Assembly (NCBI GenBank): GCA_933228895.1
Contig: OW121858.1
Location: forward strand, 27,861,859-27,925,858
DNA: 64,000 nt
From: Platycnemis pennipes
Lineage: Eukaryota > Arthropoda > Insecta > Odonata > Platycnemididae
Reading direction: 5' to 3'
Numbering within the stretch: the stretch's first letter is position 1; each line of letters begins with the position of its first letter. Position numbers and translations under genes: made by a program. The notes below the pieces were generated by a model. It was given only the letters and a program-made list of their open reading frames with translations, did no database searches and was not told the origin of the DNA. This document shows positions 32,684 to 45,100 of the stretch, in pieces.

Positions 32684-34859
32684 GTAAGTATTTATCACGT
32701 TACTTATATTTATTATTATTGAACTCCTCTTAGAATTTACGTGGTGTGTAAGTTTGGTATGCTCAAAAATTAGGTTTTGTGCTATAATGAGGTTGAATGC
32801 AGTAAGGATCATCTAGATTTGTTAAGAGGTGTAACAATAGGTTAAAAGAATATGCAGAGCAGTTTCTGGAAATGTGAAGAAATTGATTCAAAATAACAAA
32901 GGAATTGTAGGTAAAGATGTCGTTCACATTTCAAGGAGTATCTGAAGTTGGACATATTTCCTGAAGATAAGGAATATGCATATTACTACTTAAGGGAAAG
33001 AATTGTAAAATACTATCACTTTAGGTAGATGTGAGCTTAAGGGTAGCGAACTTCAAACACTTATCCCGCGAAAACGGTATTCGTTAGCGCTTTCATTTCA
33101 ACTCTGTTATGTAGAGGAAGGATGTACATTTATTATGACATTATTTACATCGCACTACTGCCATTATTTCATTAGATATAACAATCCGAAAATGACCATT
33201 TTTCACCTGAAAATCGTGGATTTTCAACGCCATCTAGGGTTGTTCCCGAGACCACCGCTAGAGGGGTTCGCAACCATTTACCTCTTCCCTATGTCCTGCG
33301 CAGAAGGCTATTGAGTGTCGATAGCCACCTGCAGCAAGGGGATGACCAGGGAGTGTGTAATATAGTATCCCTGGGCGTAATATAGCGCTGTGGCGTAATC
33401 TCTCGAGAGTATGAGAAAAGTAGTAGGGTAGATTCCAAGCGGCCAATAGGAGGCAGCAAGAACAAACAGTTTTAATTAAATTGTATTATTAGGGTAGAAT
33501 TTATTGAATTATGCCTCAAGAATTTCTTAAAACTTTAATAAAAATTTTATTCTTGATATAGACCCTCAAAAATGAAATATACGCAAAATATTGTTTGCAA
33601 CCGGGACAAAGTAGAAACAGTTGAATATCGTGAAGCAAATGTTGACGAAGTTTTTGTTCAGCGGACGACAGAATTCGGGTTGATGTTAATGTTTTTCAAT
33701 CGTGAGTTATCGGTGTTGATGTGCTCAATTTTGATTTGTGAATGGTCTTTTATATTCGTTTTCATAGTTTGATAAATTTTTCTGATGATAAATACATTGA
33801 AACCCTTCATCATGCAAAGTTTAGTTGTTTACGATGTTAAAATAATGTGAAGTAGCCCATTGAAACGTTAGTAATTACTCATTGGACGGGGAATATTTTT
33901 TTTACTGAACCGATGATTGAAACACGTGTTAAATTCCGTTAACATTTTCATGATAGTATGTGAAAAATTGTATGAAATCCTAGAATGATAGGATGTAGAG
34001 AAGGGATTTAAAAAGGGACCTCCTCTGACTTAAAGGATAGTAGCTGCAACGTTGCTGAACAGCAAGCAGCCAAAATATCTCCTATGAGAAATAGCCCCTT
34101 TATTGAGCTAAACAACACAAAATGATTGTCAGCTGCACAGCTTATAACGTTATATCTTTATAAGTTTGATTGTCACCATGTCATTTAATAGCCTATTTTA
34201 TATTTTCCTATTTTACATTTCGCACCAGCTAATTGTACAAAAATTAATATTGATTCGTTTAACATATGGAGTAGATATAAATACATAATTTAATTTTTTG
34301 TGCATTCTATCCAAATATATGCCACAATGTAAAACGTTATAACCTATAGTAGCAATCAACTCATCTCATATATGTGTTTATAGATGTTCATGATTGCCGC
34401 ATTTACGGCTTAGCTTTCGTATTATGTTTTGTAGGGTGAAATAAAGATAGTTCACATATGTTCGCATATGCGAGTGTATGAAATCGCTTAGATACATGAA
34501 AATTTCTTTGGATACCAGGTAAACAGCAAATAAGATACGTTTAACCAAATTACGTCCTTTCTGAAGTCGAGGAATCAAATATGAACGCGAATACAATATT
34601 TTTAGGTTCATGGCTACAGTAAAATAAACTACAGCGTGATTTCCAAGTTCAGTAAAGTCATTGAAGGGGTCTCTATCTGAGATAACGCGAGCCATAGGCT
34701 GGCGTTATTTTTGGTGCTATATAGCGACCCCCCAGGGGCCGCTATTTAGCTTACAGAATCAGGAAAGCGTTATATTACGCCGATCTCTCCAAAATAACGC
34801 CCTACGTCATAATAGCGCCGGCGTAATCTGTTACAGAATAGCCCTATTAATGTGCGTGT

Positions 34860-35990
34860 GTATACGTAAACATAATCTCCCCGTATTATTTCATGTTTAC
34901 GTAAATTCTAAGCAATCATTTTATGAGAATGAACGTAAACGTAAATGCTTAATGCTTATGTAAGCATCTCGTAAACGGTTTTTAAACCGCACACGTAAAC
35001 GAATTTACGTGATTCTTACGAGTGTGGGCCATTAAGAAATTAGTAAATTTACAGCATTATGTCATAGATTATACTCTGCGCGTATGTTTAATGAAAATAT
35101 TTGGCTCATAAAGTTAACATGTAGATACATGAATTAGTTTCAAGTATCTTTTTCATTAAATGTGGAGTACATATGTTTCAAGCTGATCACCGATATGAGA
35201 TAGCAGTTTGATATTTGTTCCAAAATCCACCCCTGAGCTCCCTTGAAATAAGTAGGTAATCACTGCAAATATTAGTAATTAATCATCATTCACAAGTAGT
35301 TAATTGGTGCTCACCAGTAATCATAACCATTGGTGAAGAGAAATTAATTTTTAATCTTCAAAGATTTTTCTAAGGTGTGTTGTCACTCCAGCACAATTAA
35401 CGAAGGATTCATGTGTTCGACAATTTAGGAAAGCAAATTCGATCGTAAATCATTACTACAGTTCCTTCGATAGTCTTAACTTACAGTTATGTAATGAATT
35501 ATAGTTATAATCAACTATTGAAACTTTACTTCGCATTCATGAACCGGCGCAAGTTCATGCATGAACCGCGTCACAACAACTAGCTATCTGACAACACTCA
35601 CATCAACGAAGCAGTTAGCCTGGTGGTAGCGTGCCGAGATATGAAGCGAACGACACGGGTTCGGTTCCCTGAGCCACCTAGGGGCGAAAGCGATGCTAGT
35701 GATGCATATGTAATTTTATTTTTTTACCTTTTTTATTCGTGAAAATTTTTAAACGTGGTACACTGGATTTAATTGCACATTTAATACGTAGTGAGGGAAT
35801 ATATATATGGCAAACAAAGTATTTGATGCGTATGCATTATGGCGGACGTTCTGGTAAACCGCTTCTGTGTTGCTTACTCCACGATGAGGACATGTTGCCG
35901 CGATTTTTACGAGATGCATCTTAGAAGTTTACATGAGCAACTTGTAAACAAATAAACAGTTTACGACATATTTACGTAAATTTCAAATAA
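34860..35990. repeat. Tract with clustered GTTTACG / CGTAAAC motifs at both ends
   Basis: Between 34866 and 35010 the motif cgtaaac or its inverse occurs many times, including ctcgtaaacggtttttaaac and cgtaaacgaatttacgtg. A second cluster follows at 35925-35985 (gtttacatgag, cttgtaaac, agtttacgac, atttacgtaaat). The arrangement suggests the subterminal repeats of a non-autonomous DNA element of about 1.1 kb. I could not fix exact ends or a target-site duplication, and a SINE lies inside. Confidence 0.4.
35605..35700 (+). mobile_element. tRNA-derived SINE head
   Basis: tagcctggtggtagcgtgcc fits a pol III A box (TRGYNNARYNGG-like), and gggttcggttccctgag, about 30 nt further on, fits the B box with its T-arm. 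Spacing is as in tRNA-derived SINEs. The body beyond about 35700 is not recognised, and a poly-T/AT-rich tract follows. It is not a functional tRNA gene: acceptor-stem pairing is not evident. Confidence 0.6.
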
Positions 35991-36113
35991 ATTGAAGGTA
36001 AAATGTTTATTTGTGCTGGCTGGGTAGTCTACACCTCATGAATTGAAGAGCCAACTTTGCCTCTTAAACAATTTTTTCTGTGCAAACTTTGAGAATAAGA
36101 ATTGATCTATTAA

Positions 36114-36931
36114 CCCTTTCACGCCGAATGCCGCACCTGTGCGGCGAGGATTTTTTTCCCTAAACAACGAATGCCTCATATGTGCGGCGTGAATTTTCCT
36201 ACCTTAACCAACGAATGCCGCTCCTATGCGGCACAGGTCGGAAGAAAGCGACCGTGGCGGAAACAATAGACCCACGTACGCGGCCGCCCCTCGAGATCCG
36301 GCTAAGCGCGAGCCCAGGCCCATCCTCGGCCGCTGAGGTCGACCCCTTCCTATCGTCTCCACGCGGTCAAATACTGTTTATTGCAGTGTTTTTACCAAAA
36401 AAATATTTGTTTCTTACTTTAGAAATCCAATGTTAGAAATGAATTCATCTTTTTTTGCTCACCACATGGAAATTTCAAACGAAATTCTAACGTTAATATC
36501 AACGGAGTTATAGAACAGCAATCGAAGACGGCATTAACGTACGTATTTGGATTAGAAATGTACTAAATCCGTCAATATGAACGTTAGAACTTCGTTTAAA
36601 ATTTCTGCACACTCAGTAAAACACAACAAATTCATTTTAAATGTAAAAAAAATCAATGCAAACAACGAATATTTGTTTATATTAAATATTGCAATTTCAG
36701 TCAGTTGACCGTGGACTCGCACTGTGAAGGAGTCTTTTAATCCTTCGAGGGTCTGGGACAGCGGCCGAGGAAAAGGATCGGCGACCCGCTGAGTTGGGTC
36801 CAAAAATGGTTAGAGAGGGAACCTCTGCCTTCCGTCGGCGCGAGGAAGCTTCGTACAGGGGAGTGAAGAAAATTTTCAAGAGACTCGTAACGAGAAAGAA
36901 TTTCCCTCCACGAGGCTTCGGCGCGAAAGGG
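36114..36931. mobile_element. TTAA-flanked piggyBac-like MITE with verified empty site
   Basis: TTAA at 36110-36113 and 36932-36935. Ends CCCTTTCACGCCGAA on the left and the inverse of CCCTTTCGCGCCGAA on the right. Just inside the left end, three repeats of aacgaatgcc plus a GC-rich palindrome (gccgcacctgtgcggc type) occur at about 45-nt spacing, probable transposase-binding sites. Block C keeps the uninterrupted target gatctattaattatgtac, which proves insertion into TTAA. No coding sequence is visible. Confidence 0.88.
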
Positions 36932-37941
36932 TTAATTAAGTACATTAAATTTTCATTAATTGCATTTCTCACAATTCTGTTGACAATCTCCCACCTTTTT
37001 AAATAAAGTCGTTTCCTCCCTTTGCGATTACATTCGAATACATCATGATCTTCTACTTTATACTGTAGGCATGACACATAATGGATAGGTCATGTTTCTA
37101 GGCCTTGTCCAGCATATCCCCCTTGAGTTTCAGCTGCTTGATCGAGAATATGTTGACATGCTCCTTCCTCTGCTTCAGGATTTTCAAACCCTGAGAATAC
37201 TACATGTTGTCCCATGATATCAATTGATTCCAAATGCAGGTGTCTCCTCTACACGTGCGCATAAGTTCAAGGCGAATGGAATTGACCCAGAACATTCATT
37301 CCTCCCCTATTTGCATAGGGGTTTATTCGCAGCAGTAAAGATCAAATGGCAATCACGTTGGAAAAGTTCGAGCGATGCGACACGTGGAATGCCAAAAGAG
37401 GACTGGTTCTTCATTCCACTGGGAATGTTGTTTCAGATGTTCACATTCCATGTGCCATTGCCATGTGGTAGTCTTCCGCGGTAGACGAAAAATAGATCTC
37501 ATCTTCTGTGGAAATGGGATATAGAATATATCTTGCAAATATTTGGTCCGTATAAAAAAAATACGGGCATTGATTAAATTCTCCCTGTATTATTGATCAT
37601 TACCTTGGAATACAGGATCTATCTTTTTTAACTTATGTAACTTATCATGTGTAACACTTTTACGAATACCTAAGGTAGTGTGACTTGTACATTGTTCATC
37701 ACCCTTCATACTTAGGTAGAAATATTAACATGCTGTCAAGGAATCTCTTTATGTTCAGTCTTAAACTATTGTCCTAACTGTATGTGTTTTAAGTGGCAGC
37801 CAATTTTTCCTCCGTCCTTTATTGCATGACATGCAGCTCTGTGTTTAGTTACCTATCATGTGCCCTTCCCCTGTGTTTCACCTGCCACACACCCTCGAGG
37901 TGGATCGAAGGGTATGTCATTGATATAGATATACCCCACAG

Positions 37942-38064
37942 GTTGCTGTGAAGTGTGAAGAAGGTTCTACCTGGGAGTCAATGGACTTGGACTCACACAA
38001 CCCCACTGATTGCAATTGGTTTGAAGTGTCACAGTCAGCAACAGGCCATGGTAGTGATTTTGAT
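37942..38064 (+). CDS. 41-codon linker exon (type 1) of plus-strand ZAD-ZNF gene
   Basis: Acceptor taccccacag, donor GAT/gtgagt, 123 nt, phase 0. It encodes VAVKCEEGSTWESMDLD through HGSDFD, acidic with an N-terminal VKCE (psi-K-x-E). It follows ZAD exon 2 in phase. An ATG inside the frame gives a spurious longer ORF into the intron. Confidence 0.8.
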
Positions 38065-39338
38065 GTGAGTAGACTGGAAAAGAATCATGCGCATAATTTT
38101 TGTATTAGTAATCAATTGCTTAATTACTGTTATGTTTTTGGAAATGATTTATTAATAGAATGTGGTATTCACCACTTTCATAATGGGTAGGATGTACCAA
38201 ATGTATGCAATTGAGAGTTAAAATTACTAAATTGTACCTTTTGATTCCATAAGTAAGTTTATGGATTGCTTAGCTTCTCACTTGCTTTGTAAAGCAGTGA
38301 TAGAACTAAATGCAAGGGTTAAGTTGCAGTAATGAAATTACTCTGTACATTACATGGTGAATTATTGTAGGAATATGTAGATTAGGGAGAGATTTCTTAT
38401 GAATATAGTGCTTGGATTCTTGCTTCTTTTCAGCAAGTTAAAAATAATATGTTGTGATAAAATAGGGTGTTTTAGTTCCCAGTTAGCTAAGGTTTGCTAG
38501 TTAGCTAAGGTAACTTTTGCGTTCTCCCCTGTAAAATAAGGCTCTGGCCTAATATTATGTTCTAAAAACAACTCTGTTACTGGACTAACTGTCACCAAAA
38601 TGGGGAGTGGCTTTATGTGCTAGGTATGTCTTATGTTTCTCTTGTCAATTTTTTAGAAGCATAGACAATTCTCAATATTTTCATTATATATTTATTGTTT
38701 ATCTACTCTTCAAATTCCATGATCCCAATTGGATGTTTAAAAATAATAAATCCTATTTAAATTGATGGTGTATGGATGGTGGTATCATATAATATTTAGA
38801 CCCTTTTCTTTTAAGTGAATTATCTGAAAAAATCATTTTAGCAGTGTTACGTTATAACTTATATGGTAGTATCTCACCAGTTTTGGGCTTCATTTCTTTT
38901 TTTTCTAAGTGACAACTGTGCGAATCTATACCTGTTCTCAAAGTGTGTCCTGAAAGCATAAAACATCCCAACTTTTTTCTTCCCATGGATTTGGATCGTT
39001 GTTTCTGATTCCTGTTATACAATTTGTTTTTGTGGATCACACCTAACTGATGAGTGACCTTCATGGCAAAATCTGCAAGAATCCATTTGATGCATTTTCA
39101 TTCACCCTATGAATCTTTAGTTCTTAGAGTTTGTCCTTACTTATTATCCCAATTGGGCCTTCAATACCTTAAAATATTACATTGTCATTAAACATCATTA
39201 TTTACACTTTTTTTTACTCTCATTAACCACTGCTTAATTTAACACAATTCAAGTTTGATTAGGTCACAAAATCATAATTATTTTGGCTAATTATTAATTT
39301 AGAATGAAGGTTTTCATGGTGTTGGTTTGATTTCTCCA

Positions 39339-39474
39339 TTGTTCCGGGTTTTCCTCCATGTCAGTTGGCTAGTAGACAACAGTTTCAACTGGGACCTTGA
39401 ACCAGAGATGCTGACAGAGAGTCAGTGAAACTGTTGTCTACTAGCCAACTGACATGGAATAAAACCTGAAAAAA
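39339..39474. mobile_element. Hairpin MITE, copy B
   Basis: Same foldback as 4280-4414, with inverted arms containing gtcagttggctagtagac. A few arm positions differ from copy A. Confidence 0.78.
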
Positions 39475-39674
39475 TGCAGATATCTAATTATCATCTTATT
39501 GACTCAGGTACAGTTCACTATCCTTTTTAGTAGTCCTTTAGATATGAACTAAAGTCATTGAATGATGAACTAAAACTTCTATTTTATTTCTCATAGCATG
39601 ATGAACTTATTGTATTTTGTTTCTCACTACCCAGTCATGTAGTCTGCATTAGGTGTTCACCTATCCTGCATGCT

Positions 39675-40077
39675 TCACACCCTTGACAAACAACCAGCTA
39701 CATTACCTTTTTCTGGCGTGCATTTAAATTTATAGTCATAAACCTGTGATAAAAAAACAACCTTTTTATTTTGGTGACAGTTCCAGATCTGTGTAAATAA
39801 TTTCCAATGGTTGATGGTCTGTGAATAGATGAAGCTCCCTGCAGTAAAGATTATGGTGAAGCAATTCACCAGCAAACAATTGCGTGATCTTATTTCTCAC
39901 ACAAAAATATCTTATCTCAACCGTAGTTAATTCCTTGCTAGAATGCTTTATCTGTCTTACACCACTTCGTATTGATTGCAGCATTACTGCCTCATTTTCA
40001 TCTGGGTTAGCATTGCTTTTTAGCTGAGAATGTACTGTCGTATCATAAAATTCCATCAAAAGGAAATCACCATTCAA
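39675..40077 (-). pseudogene. Ty3/gypsy-type RNase H remnant, copy B
   Basis: LFTDHQPLEIIYTDLEL in one frame and YDYKFKCTPEKGNVAGCLSR in the other, as in copy A. Here the last motif keeps the canonical LSR. Frameshifted and truncated. Confidence 0.7.
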
Positions 40078-40153
40078 TTCTTTTCACATGGCAAAATCAT
40101 ACCAGATTTAAATTTCGTTGGTGTGAAGGTTTCTGTGGCATAGCTCAGCTGTT

Positions 40154-40395
40154 CTCAGCATATTGGGGTCTGCATCCGCATATGTTGACTAGGGGGTGAC
40201 AACAGTTTTGCTAGCCGTCCTGCTGGTGTCTTCAGGTGGACGGTGCTGAAGCTGGAACTGTGGAAGAAAAACAATAACTATGAAGCACAAACAGCTTCCA
40301 CACCTTCACCCTGAAGATGCTAGCAGGGCAGCTGGCAAAACTGTTGCCACCCCCCCATTGTCAATATACGTGGATGCACAATCCGTTATGCCGAG
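40154..40395. mobile_element. Hairpin MITE with about 100-nt arms, copy B
   Basis: Counterpart of 5095-5336. It ends shortly before the type-2 linker exon. Confidence 0.75.
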
Positions 40396-40453
40396 AAAAA
40401 AAATTTGGTTTATATAGAGTTTCATGCTTCTTCTTTCTATTATCCCCATGCAG

Positions 40454-40576
40454 ATTCCTTTGAAGTCAGGAAAAGAAAATGCTGTGGAGGATCCACTATA
40501 TCATGATGCATACAAGAATATTGACAGTTCCCACAGTAATCAGCCCATTACAGAGAGCCTTGCCCTTGATTCTAAG
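40454..40576 (+). CDS. 41-codon linker exon (type 2) of plus-strand ZAD-ZNF gene
   Basis: Acceptor ccccatgcag, donor AAG/gtgagg, 123 nt, phase 0. It encodes IPLKSGKENAVEDP through LALDSK. The psi-K-x-E core of the paralogues has become LKSG here, so the Glu needed for a SUMO site is lost in this exon. Confidence 0.78.
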
Positions 40577-41155
40577 GTGAGGACTGAATTAAACAAATCC
40601 AAATTTATGTCACATTTTAAAGTTTTTTCCAAAGCCTTGCCTGTCGCCAAACTTTATTTGATAATATTTACTGACAACCTTTGGTCCCTCATGGTCAAAA
40701 TTAGTCCACAATGATTGGTTTAAGTGTAGTGGGGTGGTTCAATAATGGTTATACTGTATTTGTTCCTACTGAATAAATAAGTGAGAATCATTTGACCCAT
40801 AATTGATTTAAATCCAAATCGTTCAGTAGGAGCGGGTAGAGTGGAGTATCTGATATGGGATTTGTGGATAATACAAGACAGAATTATGAATATGTTTTTG
40901 ACAGGTTTGCTTCTTGCTAGAGTTCAAAAGAAAGGTGGTTATTTTAAATCTTTAAAAAATCTCAGGTTCATAAACAATTAATAATAATGCTATATTTATT
41001 ATGGTGAATTGATATTGACCTGCAAGTGTGATACTTATTTCATTTTAACCACAATAATTGTTTTTAGGAAATGCATTCAGATATCCTCGAATCAGTACTG
41101 AGATAAATATCTAATTATTGTGTTTCATCCGATAGAAGTTTATATAATCCTGATA

Positions 41156-42802
41156 CAGTTGAGCACCCTTAATCTGGGAACCCCTAATCCGGGAGCACCC
41201 AGAATCCGGCAATTTTGCCATGACCTGGTACGTAGTGGAAAATGCTGAAACATTTTTAACTGGAACATTGCTTCATAACCTGCCGAGATATTATACTTAT
41301 ATTAATACCAAGATACCATTCTTAACGTTAATTTTCTTATTTCAACATTCGACAATTTAAACATATTAATATCTGGTACTTCGTGTACACCGGAATTATT
41401 TTGGAAATTGAATTAAACATAAATTTGAAGACATTGCCGAGACGGACTACCACTCGGCGATGACGGACTACGAATTTACAGATCAGCCACTCTCAATGGC
41501 CTGCACATTTTTGATTGACCACTAGACATAATTTGATAAAATTATTGGTTATATTCTTATGTTTCACCCAAAACATGTATCATCCATACAGTTGTAGCAA
41601 CGGCACAAAATGTAAACCATCGCAGAAAAAGTGCAAGTTGTTAAAAAGCTTGACCCCATTGCATTAGTAAAGCATTTGACTGAAACATATTACGTGGGAT
41701 CTTCAGCCATATAGCACATTAAGAAGCTGAAGAAGCACATTAAGAAGAGAAAAATCATCAAAATTTTATGGTTAAAGTGACACGAAGAAGTAGATAACAG
41801 AGAGGAAAACTATGAAAGAAGATTTAAGTGCTGATGTAGATAGCCTGGTAACGATTGCGTCAAAGTGAAGGCCTTAGTTTGTATTTCTGGCCAAATGCTA
41901 ATGGAGCTGGATAAACTATTTTAGAAATAGACGTGATGAATACAAAAGACGTGATTCGGGAAATTTCACGTGCAGGCAATAGCATTTCACCATCCGTTCT
42001 AAGACACGCGTGGTTTAAATTGTGGCCTGCTTTAGGTTTTATATAGATGAAATAAGTGGGGATTTAAAAAATGTCATGTTTCTGAGGATAAAAATATTAT
42101 GTCTGGAGTTTGCAAACATCATCCATAACCTTGAATTAAAGGAAATGGAATTGGTAAACTTAGACGAAAAGACAGTTTGCGGCCACGATATTGTCACCAC
42201 ACAACATATCATAGATGATGAAATCATTGAAATCGTAATTAATAACAATAAATCCGAGTGGGGATGAAGATGAGCAGCCTGAAATTGTTGAAGGATTGAT
42301 GATGATCTTTAAAGAATAATCCAGTCCGGTCACCCGCGCGACGTAGTCTGCCGTACACATGACACTCACGCATTGGCATCGTGCTGAATCAGGTGATAAC
42401 AATTCGAGTGCAGTAGGAAATTATGTTACGCAAAGCACAGCATAAGGAATATCAAATTTTATACCCTTTTCCAAAAACAATATGAAACTTTTACATGTGC
42501 AGCAATATGCACAATGCTTAGATTACGTTATTTTCACTCACTGTGCAACTTCGATAATTTTAAATAATAACTTTGTGCATTAAGAAACCTTTTCTTTCTG
42601 ATTATTCTCAGTAGCTCTTTTTAAAATAATGTTTAGTAAATTGCAAACGAATATATTTTGTGATAAATAATTGACTCCTTTCCATGAAAACATCCCGTAC
42701 ATCAGAAATAGACCAGTTGCCATGCATGACCCATAGTCCGGCAAAATCCCTAATCTGGCATCACTTCGGTCCCGACTGTGCCGGATTAAAGATGCTCAAC
42801 TG
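41156..42802 (+). mobile_element. Decayed Tigger/pogo transposon, copy B
   Basis: TA-flanked, with CAGTTGAGC ends as in 6072-7717. Frames differ slightly: an ORF at 42022-42267 keeps ELKEMELVNLDEKTVCGHD and IIDDEIIEIVI, typical of the C-terminal part of pogo/Tigger transposases. Not functional. Confidence 0.85.
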
Positions 42803-43118
42803 TATTATCAATTTATGGTACTTGTTTAGATACCATATTTTGTGGAACACTGTTCAAGTAAGGTCATTTATTGCAACTTGAAAAAGTCTCGTGAGTTAAC
42901 ATTCTTATATCCAGAAATGCTAATGCTTTTTAGGATACTTCGTTATATTTGTTCTTATTATTAGATGCCACCTTCCCCTTGTAGAGTCTTCATTTTTCTC
43001 TAAGTGATAAATTTTATGCTTCTCAATTAATATATATTTCTCAAATTGATAAGATAAAATTTCTGGGAAAAAATTTTTGTTATAGATTAGCTGTTCCAGA
43101 TAATATTACCCTATATTT

Positions 43119-44233
43119 AAAATGAAAATCAATTTATTGAGAACTTTTACAAACCACAATAAAATTGTGAAAACTCATGACCCATGTTTCCGTGCTAAGC
43201 ACCATCATCAGGTTAAGTCATTAGGCGAAACCCCTGTATGTTGACCAGAAATGGGACTGGAGGGGTGGGTTTTTGGTGAAAGGGGAAGGTGGGAAGTAAT
43301 TAGGCGGTGATTGCGGAAATTCTAGGAAGTGGTGGAGGGTGGAGCAGTATCTTGCAGGGCTGGTGATAGACCTTGAGTAGAATGGGGGGGAGCAGAGGCA
43401 GTGACTGTGTCGAGGATTGGCAAGGAGGCCGGCGGCAAATATACATTTTCCCTGAAAACTTCAGTGCTTTTAAAATCTCAAGTTCCTCTAGTGAATTCAA
43501 CTCCCTTCTGTTACTAGACATATGTAAAATGTCAACATTAAAATCACTATGATGGTCACAGTCCAAAAGATGCTTTGCAATGTTGCTCTAATCATCATTG
43601 TTATATTTAAAAGAATTCAAATGTTCTTTGCTTCTAATGTTAAAATTCCTGGCAGTTTGACCCACATACACTCCATCACAAGCACCACACTGTATAGTAT
43701 ACATGCCACTTCTCTCCTTGGAGTCCACTGGTTCTTGGTACTTCACAAATAAGTTTTTAAAGTAGCCGGGGTCCTATACAAGATATTATAATTTTTTAAT
43801 GGAATATTTTGACCAATCTATCCGTAATGTCACCAAAAATCACTAGAGCAACCTGAGATTTTATAAGCGCTGAATGATCCTAGGGCTTCAGTGATGAATG
43901 AATAATTGTGCCTGGCCTCCTCACCTATTCTTGACATAGTAGCTGCCTCCATTCCTCCCCCATTCTACTCAAGGTCTACCACCAGCCGTACAAGGCAGTG
44001 CTTATCTCTCCACCCTCCATCACTTCCTAGAATACACTCAGTGTCCACCCTCTAACTACTTCCCACCTTACCCTGCCACCAATAATCCCCCCTCCAGTCC
44101 TGTTTTTCGTATGTATATGGAGATTTCACTTTTGTGACTTCACCTATTGATCCATGCATAGCACCGATACCTGGATTATGATTTTTCAATTTTTATGTGG
44201 TTTGTGAAAGTTCTGAACTAATCGATTTTCATG
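43119..44233 (-). pseudogene. Penelope-like GIY-YIG fragment, copy B
   Basis: Minus-strand remnant matching 8035-9160, with DCDHHSDFNVDILHMSSN and a degraded GMYTIQC / GQTARN block upstream. The cat-repeat tract present in copy A near 8120 is shortened here. Confidence 0.75.
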
Positions 44234-44845
44234 ATTGAATTCCATAAAGTTACCAGTGAGCTAATTTCATCTAATTTAAAATGTAGTCTATTTTCATTTT
44301 TCTCTGACCCCGTACCCAGTGCAATGCTTAGGAAGTTTGCCGTGGTTAAAAATTAATAAATATCAATCGAGAACTGTGTAAGTTGTTTCTATAGATATTG
44401 GGTATTGCTAATGGAGTGGCTTTCCATGCTACTGAGTTGAACACAATATGTTTTACTTTACTCTTGTTTTTATGAAGAAATATGTGACAATTTCCATGGC
44501 CAAGAGGAAGTGAAATGCTACTTGGAAGCATGTATGCATTAAGAAAATATATTTTAATTACTTATACAATCATCTATATCTTGGTTGACATTCAAAAATA
44601 AAATTTTGAGTCTACAAAAAATAATTGAGGTAGGGCTGTAGCCTTAGTGTGAGAGAAACTTAGCTTTGTATTTTTTCACACTTTTATTTGAGACACTCTA
44701 CTGGTTTAGACACCCCATTGTCATTGTCAAGGGTTCTGATATGTGCACGGTGGCAAGCCTTTATATATACTCCAAGAGGGATAAACTGTAACTCAAAATG
44801 TAACAAGTCTGGGGAAAAATCACTTTTATGACTGTTGTCCATAAG

Positions 44846-44902
44846 GTTCAAAGTTTGTTTGAAGAATCAGAGTCAGCAGTGGGTCATGATAGTGATTTTG
44901 AT
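44846..44902 (+). CDS. Possible shortened type-1 linker exon of plus-strand gene
   Basis: 57 nt between acceptor ccataag and donor GAT/gtgagt, phase 0, encoding VQSLFEESESAVGHDSDFD. The end matches the type-1 exon and the start does not. Use as an exon is uncertain because the acceptor lacks a good pyrimidine tract. Confidence 0.45.
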
Positions 44903-45100
44903 GTGAGTAGACTGGGAAAAGAATCATGAGGGTGTTTTTTGTTTTTATAAAAAATGTATGCAATTGAGCTACTATCATGTTATTGGAAATAATGTTTGCA
45001 GAAATTATAATTTGGAAAATGAGTGTCTTCCATAATTTTCCATAAAATATTTATCAATGTCATCATTGATTAACTGCCTTACAATAAACATTCTTTTCAG

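Larger units (their letters stand above)
32684..37941 (+). other. Large intron of plus-strand ZAD-ZNF gene
   Basis: It contains a tRNA-derived SINE (35.6 kb), a motif-rich palindromic tract (34.86-35.99 kb), a TTAA MITE (36114-36931), and the left edge of duplication block B. No counterpart of the minus gene's type-2 exon (27437-27559) was found before the type-1 exon, so exon order differs between the twins. Near 33.37 and 34.7-34.83 kb, gcgtaatatagcgc-like motifs recur without a resolved element boundary. Confidence 0.45.

Noticed and set aside
35605..35700. A tRNA gene
   Set aside because: A and B boxes are present, but the acceptor and anticodon stems do not pair convincingly; it is better explained as a SINE head.
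36264..36345. Dense rare-cutter sites (cgtacgcggccgc, ctcgag, gtcgac) resembling a cloning polylinker
   Set aside because: They lie inside a natural GC-rich MITE bounded by its own inverted ends, and no vector sequence is present around them.
36697..37077. 126-codon minus-strand ORF
   Set aside because: It runs across the boundary of the TTAA MITE into the unrelated flanking tract, so it is a chimera without splice or homology support.
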